From BCD1 sp965230565 (GTDB taxonomy: Bacteria > Bacteroidota > Bacteroidia > Chitinophagales > Saprospiraceae), in contig CBDDLH010000016.1 in assembly GCA_965230565.1 (NCBI GenBank), positions 2,356,001 through 2,420,000 on the forward strand: a stretch of 64,000 nt of DNA, written 5' to 3'. The translations under genes were made by a program, and so were the position numbers. Positions within the stretch are counted from its first letter, which is position 1; every line of letters begins with the position of its first letter. Under the pieces are notes generated by a model. That model saw nothing but the letters and a program-made list of their open reading frames with translations. It was not told the DNA's origin and searched no databases. Positions 56,213 through 63,620 of this stretch are shown piece after piece.

Positions 56213-56230
56213 AGCGTCCTCCGTGGTTAA
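56213..56230. repeat. CCTCCGTGGTTAA repeat
   Basis: GTCCTCCGTGGTTAAAAA is the reverse-strand form of the AACCAC(G/A)GAG class of short intergenic repeats also seen at 33656 and 41969. It lies between susD and the symporter gene. Confidence 0.4.
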
Positions 56231-56306
56231 AAAACATTCATTCACCTTTTGAGGGCTTTTTCATTATGAATTAAAAACTTAAAAAAGTGAACTTAAAATA
56301 ATCAAA

Positions 56307-57674
56307 ATGCTCAACAACCCACTTTTCTGGCAATGGACACTGCTGATCGTTTTTGGTGTGTTCTTCTTCTTTTTGGCGCCCTGGTCTAAAAAGCGGGAGC
56401 AGTTCTTTGCGGCAGTGACCGACAAAGGCAAACAACCCGGTTTCTGGATGCTCACGGGCAGCCTCGTCATATCGTGGATATTTGCCAAATCTATTACCAA
56501 TGCAGCCAATCTGGGGTTGAGTTTCGGTATAGTTGGCGGAGTGGCCTATGCGGTTTATTACCTTTCGTTTATCGTAGCGGGTATTATCATTTATCAGATG
56601 AGGGTAACAGGAGGTTTCAGGAGCATCCATCATTTCCTACAAAGTCGTTTCGGAGCGGTAGCCGTAGCCCTTTTTTCCATTTTGATCGGATTTCGCTTAT
56701 TCAACGAAGTCTGGTCCAACACCATGGTCATTGGCAGTTATTTTGGGGAACAAGGGAGCCGGCCCTATTACCTGGCCATCCTGGTTTTCACAAGCCTTAC
56801 TTTGGCTTACGTGATCAAGGGAGGCCTCCGCAGTTCTTTGTTGACCGATGCTATTCAAATGATATTTTTCGGGGTTTTGATCGTTATCCTTCTGGGTGTA
56901 ATTCTACCGAAAAGCGAGGCCCGTGCTGTTGATTATATCACCTCCGGAACCTGGCGCATGGACAGTGGTGTCAATCTGGTATTTGTGGCCCTCATCCAGG
57001 TTTTTAGTTACCCCTTCCACGATCCGGTACTAACCGACAGAGGATTTATCAGCCCCCCGAAAATAACCCTTCGCAGTTTTTTGTGGGCTTCGGTGATCGG
57101 GATCATTTGTATGGTATTGTTCAGTTTTGTCGGCATATACGCCAGACTGGAGGGCCTGGAAGGGGAAGCTCCGGTAGCTGTCGGCAAAACCCTGGGTACG
57201 GGCATCATGCTGGCCATGAATTTCATCATGATAACCTCTGCTGCTTCCACATTGGATTCCAGTTTTACCTCTTTTTCCAAACTTATGGTAATGGATCTCG
57301 GCAAAAAATTAGCCAACGCCCTGAAGCGTGGCCGATGGATGATGGTATTGCTGGCGGTGGGCGGCACATTACCGGTATTTGCAGGCCCCGAAGTACTTTC
57401 GGCAACTACGGTAAGTGGCACCATGGTCATGGGGCTCGCACCTGTTTTTGTGTTGTGGAAACTCAAAGCTCCCAAAATTTCATTTTATTTGTCGGTAGGG
57501 ATCGGCGTAGCCATTGGCATTATCCAGGTTATTGGACTCTTCCCACGGCAACTGGTCTGGACGACCGGTAAATACGCTGATCTGCTTTGGGCAAACGCCT
57601 GGGGGCTTATTTTATGTTTCATTGTTTTTTTAATACCTGTAATCTTCAGTAATGCAACGAAAAAAAGTGAATAA
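56307..57674 (+). CDS. Sodium:solute symporter family protein
   Basis: This 455-residue protein has about 12 predicted helices. The SSS hallmarks are GSLVISWIFAKSITNAANLG near the N-terminus, IHHFLQSRFGAVAVALFSIL, and a central helix region with ASTLDSSFTSFSKLMVMDLG. It is a little shorter than many SSS proteins (about 500). It should use Na+ to import a solute across the inner membrane, with SusC/SusD feeding the periplasm. The stop overlaps the next gene by 23 bp, so the two are likely translated together. Confidence 0.93.
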   Translation: MLNNPLFWQWTLLIVFGVFFFFLAPWSKKREQFFAAVTDKGKQPGFWMLTGSLVISWIFAKSITNAANLGLSFGIVGGVAYAVYYLSFIVAGIIIYQMRVTGGFRSIHHFLQSRFGAVAVALFSILIGFRLFNEVWSNTMVIGSYFGEQGSRPYYLAILVFTSLTLAYVIKGGLRSSLLTDAIQMIFFGVLIVILLGVILPKSEARAVDYITSGTWRMDSGVNLVFVALIQVFSYPFHDPVLTDRGFISPPKITLRSFLWASVIGIICMVLFSFVGIYARLEGLEGEAPVAVGKTLGTGIMLAMNFIMITSAASTLDSSFTSFSKLMVMDLGKKLANALKRGRWMMVLLAVGGTLPVFAGPEVLSATTVSGTMVMGLAPVFVLWKLKAPKISFYLSVGIGVAIGIIQVIGLFPRQLVWTTGKYADLLWANAWGLILCFIVFLIPVIFSNATKKSE

Positions 57675-58488
57675 GGATATCGGATCTCTGGAAGGCAAAC
57701 TCCTGATATTTGGCGGGGTCTACAGCAATTTACAGGCTTTAACAGCAATGAGGTCAATTGCCCGAAACCTAAGCATCCCTGCACACCGGATCATATGCAC
57801 CGGGGATATTGTTGGCTATTGTGCGCAACCGGCAGAATGTGTGGAGGAAGTCATGGGTTGGGGCATTCACTCCATTGCCGGCAATGTAGAGATCCAGTTA
57901 CGCGAAGGCCAGGAAGATTGCGGATGTGACTTCACTTCCGGAGGGCGTTGTGATACTTTTTCCAAACGGTGGTATCCTTTTGCCTTTAAGCAGATGAAAC
58001 CCCATCATCTGGATTGGATGAATACCCTTCCTGATTTTCTTTCATTTACCTATGGTGGAAAGAAGATTGTCGTAGTCCACGGTTCATGGCATGAGACTTC
58101 CGGGTTTATTTTCAAATCCACCGATTGGCAGGTCAAGGAAGCAAACTTCAGGGACAGCAATACCGATATCATCCTGGGAGGGCACTGCGGATTACCATTT
58201 GCAGACCAGCAAGGTGGAAAGGCATGGCTGAATGCAGGGGTCATCGGTATGCCCGCCAACGATGGAACTTCCCGGGTCTGGTATCTGCTCCTCGACATGG
58301 ATGACAGGAATGAAGTCACCTGGGAATTCCAATCATTTGAATATGACCACCAAACGGCTGCCGGGTTTATGCATGAAAACAAATTACCTGCCTCCTACGC
58401 CCGGACTCTTTCCACCGGCATCTGGGACAATTGTGAGATCCTGCCGGAGGCGGAGACGAGGGTTCAGGGCATTAGGATAAACCTTTAA
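57652..58488 (+). CDS. Metallophosphoesterase-like protein lacking the usual metal motif I
   Basis: This 278-residue protein has the calcineurin-like fold order: GDIVGYCAQPAEC (residues 51-63), AGNVE (76-80), VVVHGSWH (His143) and GGHCGLPF (His178). NAGVIGMPANDGT follows. The first motif, normally Asp-x-His in SDIHGN, reads GGVYSN at 21-26, so the first metal ligands are missing. The GNHD motif reads GNVE. A Cys-rich insert (Cys90, Cys92, Cys100) follows. The fold is clear, but two-metal phosphoesterase activity is doubtful. It overlaps the symporter gene, suggesting a linked job, perhaps on the imported solute. Confidence 0.8.
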   Translation: MQRKKVNKDIGSLEGKLLIFGGVYSNLQALTAMRSIARNLSIPAHRIICTGDIVGYCAQPAECVEEVMGWGIHSIAGNVEIQLREGQEDCGCDFTSGGRCDTFSKRWYPFAFKQMKPHHLDWMNTLPDFLSFTYGGKKIVVVHGSWHETSGFIFKSTDWQVKEANFRDSNTDIILGGHCGLPFADQQGGKAWLNAGVIGMPANDGTSRVWYLLLDMDDRNEVTWEFQSFEYDHQTAAGFMHENKLPASYARTLSTGIWDNCEILPEAETRVQGIRINL

Positions 58489-58581
58489 AACCAAATATCA
58501 ACAAACCATCCTCCTGTTTTTCTTTTTAGGGAATCCCCAAACTTTCCTTCAAAAACGCCTTTGCACTTCAATTTTACCTTC

Positions 58582-58597
58582 TCCCCAAAAATGAGGA
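58582..58597. promoter_or_regulatory. Inverted-repeat operator upstream of the PLAT-like gene
   Basis: TCCCCA-AAAA-TGAGGA is a 16-bp dyad with one mismatch, 104 nt ahead of the ATG at 58702. A near-identical perfect dyad (TCCTCA-AAAA-TGAGGA) precedes the next gene at 59942. In both, a CAnCTTTG -7-like element begins exactly 50 nt past the dyad end, and AACCC-nn-AAAA is kept at the same offset in between. Confidence 0.7.
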
Positions 58598-58646
58598 TTT
58601 ACGCACAACCCTCAAAAGAGTGGATGTTTAACGGCTTCATTGCTCC

Positions 58647-58654
58647 CATCTTTG
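58647..58654 (+). promoter_or_regulatory. CATCTTTG -7-like element of the PLAT-like gene
   Basis: CATCTTTG differs from TAnnTTTG only at the first base. It lies 47 nt upstream of the ATG and 49 nt past the operator dyad. The weak first base fits an activator-dependent promoter, which is inference. Confidence 0.45.
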
Positions 58655-58701
58655 CATTGTAAGTTTTAAACGAATTATTCAAACCTTATAAACTAACTAT
58701 C

Positions 58702-59853
58702 ATGAAAAATCTAAGCAATTTCTTTTTGACCCTGACCCTTAGTTTGATTTCTTCTTATTCATTTGCTTCAGCGCCTTTTGTTAACTCCTTTCCTGAAGAT
58801 GCCCTAAATTTTGAATTACCTCCAAACCGACCTGCTTTTAAAGATGTATCAATCTGCCGCCTTCAAATCCAGGTGAAAACAAATAGCTTTGATGGTGCTC
58901 AGACTGACGATCCGGTATCCGTCAGATTAAATGCAAGAGATAATCCTTTTTATCTGAACCTTTCTCATAATGACAGGGAACGAAATCGCAGGGACACCTA
59001 TGATGTGATGACACCCAATATCAATAAGATCAAGGATATCCAGTTTATTCAAATGAAGATCCACGGAACCGACGGCTGGAATGTACGCGAGATCAATCTG
59101 ATCGTGAATAATGTAACTATCTATACCCGCAAATTTTCCAATGGGTATTGGTTGGATACCGATAATAGCAAGCGGCAGGATGTACTCTATATCCCTGTAA
59201 GGGAAATGAGTAAAGGCCCCAACTACCGCTACAACAATGTCACCGGAAATATCTGGAGAGGACCGACTATGGTTCCCAAGAGTTTTATTGACGAGTTGGT
59301 GGAAAGTGCTGTCGGAAATGCCCTAAACGACGTAAAAAAAGTATCCTGGGGAAAGAAGCAGGGTAAATATTACATCAGTTCCAAAAGGATCAACGACAAT
59401 ACGCTCCGTTTCGACCTGGATTTGTCCTACGATGTTACCGGTGCCCCCAATGTAGAGATAGATGTGGATTTTGACCTCGTATTCACCTGTGATAACGGTG
59501 TGGTAAAAACAACGGTAAAAAATTATAAGACCAGCAAGTACGGATTGACCCAATATCTCGTCAAAAACGTATTGCCAAAACTTAAAAAGGCGCTGTATGC
59601 CAAATGCGCTGGTATTCCTGAGCCAACCACAAAAATTGCCTGCTTAGGTGGAGTTTGGGCGGTAGGTTACCTGCTGGATTTCAACTTCGATTATGATAAC
59701 CCTATTTCAGGTAGTGATATTGGTCTGAACAAGGATTGTACCTCAGCCCTTACCCTCAACGCCAATGGCGACCTGGTTTTGGGTAAAAAAAGAAGCAGTT
59801 ATAGAAACAGAGCCCAACTCAGCAAGCGACCAAAAATAGCAATTAACAAATAA
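58702..59853 (+). CDS. Secreted protein with PLAT/LH2-like N-terminal domain
   Basis: This 383-residue protein has a signal peptide (MKNLSNFFLTLTLSLISSYS, then FASA). Residues about 48-140 resemble the PLAT/LH2 beta-sandwich: VSICRLQIQVKTNSFDGAQT-like strand, then TDDPVSVRLN, YDVMTPNINKIKDIQFIQM, and HGTDGWNVREINLIVN. The middle (about 195-300) is beta-rich with no match I recognise. The C-terminus is basic. Related PLAT domains bind lipids or proteins at surfaces. The neighbour is a jacalin-like lectin under a matching operator, so the two may act together on a surface or on prey/host glycans. Confidence 0.65.
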   Translation: MKNLSNFFLTLTLSLISSYSFASAPFVNSFPEDALNFELPPNRPAFKDVSICRLQIQVKTNSFDGAQTDDPVSVRLNARDNPFYLNLSHNDRERNRRDTYDVMTPNINKIKDIQFIQMKIHGTDGWNVREINLIVNNVTIYTRKFSNGYWLDTDNSKRQDVLYIPVREMSKGPNYRYNNVTGNIWRGPTMVPKSFIDELVESAVGNALNDVKKVSWGKKQGKYYISSKRINDNTLRFDLDLSYDVTGAPNVEIDVDFDLVFTCDNGVVKTTVKNYKTSKYGLTQYLVKNVLPKLKKALYAKCAGIPEPTTKIACLGGVWAVGYLLDFNFDYDNPISGSDIGLNKDCTSALTLNANGDLVLGKKRSSYRNRAQLSKRPKIAINK

Positions 59854-59881
59854 ACAATATAGGATTTATGTACGTCGAACG

Positions 59882-59913
59882 CCTTCCCCGACTTCGGGGG
59901 AGGTGTTTTTTTT
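59882..59913 (+). terminator. Rho-independent terminator after the PLAT-like gene
   Basis: CCTTCCCCGA pairs with TCGGGGGAGG around a 2-nt loop, followed by TGTTTTTTTT. It lies about 30 bp past the stop at 59853, so the two lectin-like genes are separate transcription units. Confidence 0.8.
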
Positions 59914-59941
59914 GGTGTCATAATATAGGCTCTCATGTTTC

Positions 59942-59957
59942 TCCTCAAAAATGAGGA
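59942..59957. promoter_or_regulatory. Inverted-repeat operator upstream of the jacalin-like gene
   Basis: TCCTCA-AAAA-TGAGGA is a perfect 6-4-6 dyad, 102 nt ahead of the ATG at 60060. A close copy lies at 58582-58597 upstream of the neighbouring gene with the same distance to the -7 element. Confidence 0.75.
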
Positions 59958-60006
59958 TATTTCTCAAACCCGTAAAAAGGATGGTTTCCTGAAAGCATTT
60001 AAACCC

Positions 60007-60014
60007 CAACTTTG
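60007..60014 (+). promoter_or_regulatory. CAACTTTG -7-like element of the jacalin-like gene
   Basis: CAACTTTG matches TAnnTTTG except at the first base, like the CATCTTTG element of the neighbouring gene. It begins 50 nt past the end of the operator dyad. Confidence 0.45.
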
Positions 60015-60059
60015 GGATATAATTATTAACTGAATTTTTCTTTAAAAAAATCCTTAGTC

Positions 60060-60836
60060 ATGAATAACAGAATCCAATTTATCGCAACACTTTTGCTTTT
60101 AAGTTTTATCAATTTGAACGCCCAGGCATCAATACTGTATACAGGTTCAACTGCCTATGGCGGCAACGGCGGACAATCTTTCATTCTTCCTGAAGTACTG
60201 GCAACCGGAAGTGTCTCCAACTTTGGAGACATGAAAAAAATATCCCTCAAAGTAAGTGATCGCATTGAAAAGATCCAGGTTACCTGGTCGATGAAACGAG
60301 GTGGCACCTTTACGGAAGGAACGGGGGAGAACGGCGGTACCTGGCAACATATTAACCTTGCCAATGGGGAATACATCACCAAGGTTACCGGAAAAACCGG
60401 ACGCTTCGTCAATCAGGTTACTTTTTACACCAACTATCGAAGAAAATTCGGCCCTTATGGCGGCAACGAAGGGACTCCGTTCCAGATAGTGGTGCCCGCC
60501 GGTTACAAGGTATTCGGTTTTTTTGGCAACTCGGGGCAGTGTATTGACCAATTGGGGCTTGTTTACGAAGTAGATGAAGACAAGATAAACAATAATCCTC
60601 CGGTGGTGACTCGCCCTGCTTCCAACAATCAGTCTGGAAACCCACGTAGACCAGCTCCTCGTCCATCAGGAACCAGTTCCACCAACATCACGGACCATCG
60701 CAAACAAGCAACCGGAAAAAAACCGACCACTAAAAAAAGAACCGGCAAGACGGTTGACCATCGCAAAGACCTTGAAAAAGAACGCAGAGAATGGTTGATC
60801 AAAAACGGATTTGATCCGGATCGTGCAGGTGGATAA
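60060..60836 (+). CDS. Secreted jacalin-like lectin with basic C-terminal tail
   Basis: This 258-residue protein has a signal peptide (NRIQFIATLLLLSFINLNAQA). Residues about 30-175 show the jacalin beta-prism pattern: GGNGGQSF near the start, DRIEKIQVTWSM, LANGEYITKVTGKTGRFV, VTFYTNYRRKFGPYGG and PAGYKVFGFFGNSGQCID. Jacalin lectins bind mannose- or galactose-type glycans. A tail of about 80 residues (180-258) is Pro/Lys/Arg-rich, with two ITDHRK/VDHRK repeats, and is likely unstructured. No T9SS tail is visible. It is terminated by the hairpin at 60852. Confidence 0.85.
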   Translation: MNNRIQFIATLLLLSFINLNAQASILYTGSTAYGGNGGQSFILPEVLATGSVSNFGDMKKISLKVSDRIEKIQVTWSMKRGGTFTEGTGENGGTWQHINLANGEYITKVTGKTGRFVNQVTFYTNYRRKFGPYGGNEGTPFQIVVPAGYKVFGFFGNSGQCIDQLGLVYEVDEDKINNNPPVVTRPASNNQSGNPRRPAPRPSGTSSTNITDHRKQATGKKPTTKKRTGKTVDHRKDLEKERREWLIKNGFDPDRAGG

Positions 60837-60851
60837 GAAAATTAGCAAAAA

Positions 60852-60895
60852 AAAGAATCCCGAATTTTGGCTTTTATCAAAATTCGGGATTCTTT
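60852..60895 (+). terminator. Strong hairpin terminator after the jacalin-like gene
   Basis: AAAGAATCCCGAATTTTG (60852-60869) and CAAAATTCGGGATTCTTT (60878-60895) are perfect 18-bp complements around an 8-nt loop, 15 bp past the stop. The tail is TTT then TATATG. The stem is long enough to be bidirectional. Confidence 0.75.
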
Positions 60896-61010
60896 ATATG
60901 ATCTTAAATGGTCGTCCATACAAGATTCTTACTTCTTCATTCGGATTATTGGAATTGTGATGCACCATTGACAAAGTCGAATAAAAACAATATTTTTACC
61001 TTAACAATAT

Positions 61011-61178
61011 TTAAGCAGGTGATCAAATTAAATTACATATTACCTTGAGCAAATTTTTGTCTTATGCTGCGTTATAAAAATCCTTATGTAGCTTAGGCTA
61101 TATGCGGTTTTTAGTGCCTTGCCCAAGACAAAAATTCATCTCAATCTAATGGTAACATAATTTTGAGCACCTGCTTAA
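61011..61178. repeat. 168-bp near-symmetric palindrome (MITE-like or structured RNA)
   Basis: The outer arms TTAAGCAGGTG and CACCTGCTTAA are perfect complements. Inner parts also pair, for example AATTTTTGTCTT with AAGACAAAAATT. The centre, TAGCTTAGGCTA, lies exactly at the midpoint (61094/61095). The element fills the spacer between the jacalin-like gene and the next gene. No target-site duplication is clear. The interval 60837-61353 holds no gene. Confidence 0.8.
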
Positions 61179-61353
61179 CACCCTAAAGGATCGAGGATTA
61201 CAGCCTTTCCTTTACATCAACGAAAATGTCGCTCTCCATTCCAATTTGCAAGAAATCTTGTAATTATAGTTTTCGAAGGAATAACATTTTTTCTACTTTG
61301 ACTTAGCTAAACAAGCCAAAAAAGCTGTCAAAGACCAACCAAAACCTATTATT

Positions 61354-62859
61354 ATGTCCACATCAAAAGAAGGAAAAGAACCTAAAGGATTTCAAAAGTT
61401 TTGGATTCAGCTAATATCTTCCCGCAAATTAAAAGCAAGTCAAAGATTAGCCAATAATTTACCGCAACTTGTAGGACCGCTGGAGTATTACAAAAGCCTT
61501 GATCAATTAACGGACGAGGAGAAAAACTGGATAAAGGGAGCAGAAAGAAAAATTACTGAAATTAACCAGGCGCGGTTAGACCTTAATGCTGAAACGGGAT
61601 GGAAAATTTACAAACAACTCCGGCGCGAACTGCTTGCGCTTGATTATAAATACAGAAAGGCTTACTGCATCAATGAAGCCATGACCATTTTTTATGAGTC
61701 GAACAAAAAAATTAAGCCCGGTTCCTGGCGAATAAAAACCATTAATAGCCTGCTGGCCATTCCGGACCCAACAGAGGAAAAAATCGATGAGATTAAAAAG
61801 ACCCTTCAAAATCCAGAATTTGAGGATAAGGAACTGTCGAAAAAAATCCTGGATCTGCTGCCAAAGGCTGACGAAGGAACGAAGGTTAAAAACATATTTA
61901 ACCCTGAGGTTCCTCTTGAAAACATTGTATACGCCGCTAAGATTCTGGATGAATATCAGGACAATTTTTATGGTGATCTGGAAGCATTCAATAACCGTAT
62001 CCGTATGCTTGGCAAGCTTGTTTTTGCCTCTCTTTTAATTTGGATCCTTTTTGCACCCAACTTAGGACATTTCCCAAATGCCAGGGATTTAAGTGAAACA
62101 GTTATAGAAAAACAGGCAGAAGCATTCTGGGAAGCGGTTCGTGCCAAGGACTCCATTGCGATACAAAATAATGCAGGCCAGGATACACTAAAACCGACTG
62201 TGGATACTAGTGATTCTGGTCCGAAAATCAATGATAGTGCGGAAACACAGGATACAACTGAAGCAGAAACTGTGCCTGTCCCCGTAGATACGCCATCAGT
62301 AGATACGCCGGAAATTGATTCAATTATTCCAGATACCCAGGAGACCAACGAATCTTTAATGGATCAACCTTTGGGCAGTGCTGATAAAGATTCTGCTAAA
62401 AAAGGTAAACCAGGAAAGGAAGGGACGACTCCTGATGATAAGAAACCTAAACCAGGTAAGGCTGACGATGATGAGGACGATGATGAGGAGGGAATAATCG
62501 CCTGGTGGAAGAAAAACTACGAAGCCCGCAGGTTATCCTTATTCGTAATTCTAACCGGCTTCATCGGTTCTTTGGTCAGTGCCTTTTTAAGATCCATCAA
62601 GATTGGTGAAAAAGCTTTTATTCCCAATAAATTCTTTGGCAGATCTGTCATGAATGCCAGGCTCATGCTTTCAACAGCTTCCGCTTTGGCCATTTACATC
62701 TTTCTGAGCACCGGAATCATATTCGTATTCCAGGGTCCGATCAGTTTTGAATTGCTATTGACTTTTGCCTTTGTGGCAGGTTTTTCAGAAAGGCTGATCC
62801 TGAGAAGCGTTGAAAAACTAACCAAGGAAGAATTGTATATGGGGAGGAAGAAGGATTAG
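61354..62859 (+). CDS. Membrane protein with acidic/Thr-Pro-rich linker, function unknown
   Basis: This 501-residue protein has a helical cytoplasmic N-terminal part (about residues 1-215; NLPQLVGPLEYYKSLDQLTDEEKNWIKGA and similar). A first TM helix (about 227-243) is followed by a low-complexity linker rich in Asp, Thr, Pro and Lys (about 255-385, with DTPSVDTPEIDS and an acidic run DDDEDDDEE). Three C-terminal helices (about 393-412, 440-460, 466-485) end it, followed by FSERLILRSVEKL. No family is recognised. The C-terminal part recalls small membrane modules of unknown function. It converges with the gene at 62931. Confidence 0.7.
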   Translation: MSTSKEGKEPKGFQKFWIQLISSRKLKASQRLANNLPQLVGPLEYYKSLDQLTDEEKNWIKGAERKITEINQARLDLNAETGWKIYKQLRRELLALDYKYRKAYCINEAMTIFYESNKKIKPGSWRIKTINSLLAIPDPTEEKIDEIKKTLQNPEFEDKELSKKILDLLPKADEGTKVKNIFNPEVPLENIVYAAKILDEYQDNFYGDLEAFNNRIRMLGKLVFASLLIWILFAPNLGHFPNARDLSETVIEKQAEAFWEAVRAKDSIAIQNNAGQDTLKPTVDTSDSGPKINDSAETQDTTEAETVPVPVDTPSVDTPEIDSIIPDTQETNESLMDQPLGSADKDSAKKGKPGKEGTTPDDKKPKPGKADDDEDDDEEGIIAWWKKNYEARRLSLFVILTGFIGSLVSAFLRSIKIGEKAFIPNKFFGRSVMNARLMLSTASALAIYIFLSTGIIFVFQGPISFELLLTFAFVAGFSERLILRSVEKLTKEELYMGRKKD

Positions 62860-62870
62860 GAAAAATAGAA

Positions 62871-62916
62871 GGTGGAAAATTGGAAGCATGTAATTGTACA
62901 TTGCCAATTTTCCACC
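62871..62916. terminator. Bidirectional hairpin between convergent genes
   Basis: GGTGGAAAATTGG (62871-62883) and CCAATTTTCCACC (62904-62916) pair perfectly over 13 bp with a 20-nt loop. It lies between the stops at 62859 and 62931 and could end transcripts from both sides. Confidence 0.6.
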
Positions 62917-62930
62917 TCAATAAAAGACAA

Positions 62931-63584
62931 CTAAAACAACCATCCAAGCATTACCCCAACGCTCATCAATGATCGTTCTACGGATACATTCCCTGTTGGT
63001 GTGGCATCTGGTCTGAAAAAATCTGCGGTAGTGCTTAGCTCAATAAAAAAGCCGCTATCACTCATAACCCCTCCTCCCAGGACCAATCCTGCAGAGAACA
63101 GGTTTTTGAACCCTTCAAATTTAATCGGACCAAAATCTTTACTTTCAGGAGTCAGCCTTTTCCGAAGTGCATAAGATGTATTTAATCCAGCTTTACCAAA
63201 ACCTTTCCATTTTTCACCAAAGGGAAGGAATTGCACAAAAACAGGTTTGAACTGCAATTCGGTCTCAGCCATACTCACCATACCCAGGCTATCCAGAGTA
63301 CCTTCAAGTTTCCGGTTTTGAATCAATAAATCAAACTGTAAATTAGACAGGGCTATTTTATTGCTGACAGGAACCAATGCTCTTCCTCCAAAGCGGAAAG
63401 CCATTGGTGATCTTGATATGAATTGTCTTTCATTATTATCCTCACTGATTTGTATTTTTTGAAAACTAAAACCGGTGATCAATCCAATATTTTTGTCTTG
63501 CTGCTGGCCTATTGCTGAAGTTGCGCTGAACAGGAAAAGCAATAACGATAAAAGTGAATATTTTAGAAATTTGACGTTGTACAT
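62931..63584 (-). CDS. Outer-membrane barrel-like secreted protein, function unknown
   Basis: This 217-residue protein has a signal peptide (LKYSLLSLLLFLFSATSAIGQ). The mature part shows alternating hydrophobic beta strands (FVQFLPFGEKWKGFGKAGLN, LFSAGLVLGGGVM) and ends VGVMLGWLF with a terminal Phe, as outer-membrane barrels do. It may be an eight-strand barrel (OmpA/PorT-like size). No function is recognised. It follows a second barrel-like gene by 36 bp on the same strand. Confidence 0.7.
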   Translation of the reverse strand: MYNVKFLKYSLLSLLLFLFSATSAIGQQQDKNIGLITGFSFQKIQISEDNNERQFISRSPMAFRFGGRALVPVSNKIALSNLQFDLLIQNRKLEGTLDSLGMVSMAETELQFKPVFVQFLPFGEKWKGFGKAGLNTSYALRKRLTPESKDFGPIKFEGFKNLFSAGLVLGGGVMSDSGFFIELSTTADFFRPDATPTGNVSVERSLMSVGVMLGWLF

Positions 63585-63620
63585 GATTTAAGGTTTCAAT
63601 TATGGATTTGTATCAGGTTT

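Noticed and set aside
57008..57475. Minus-strand frame opposite the symporter
   Set aside because: It lies wholly inside a well-supported gene and has no protein features.
58552..58702. Ribosome-binding site of Shine-Dalgarno type for the PLAT-like gene
   Set aside because: No GGAGG-like text lies before the ATG; Bacteroidota often lack it, so absence is not informative.
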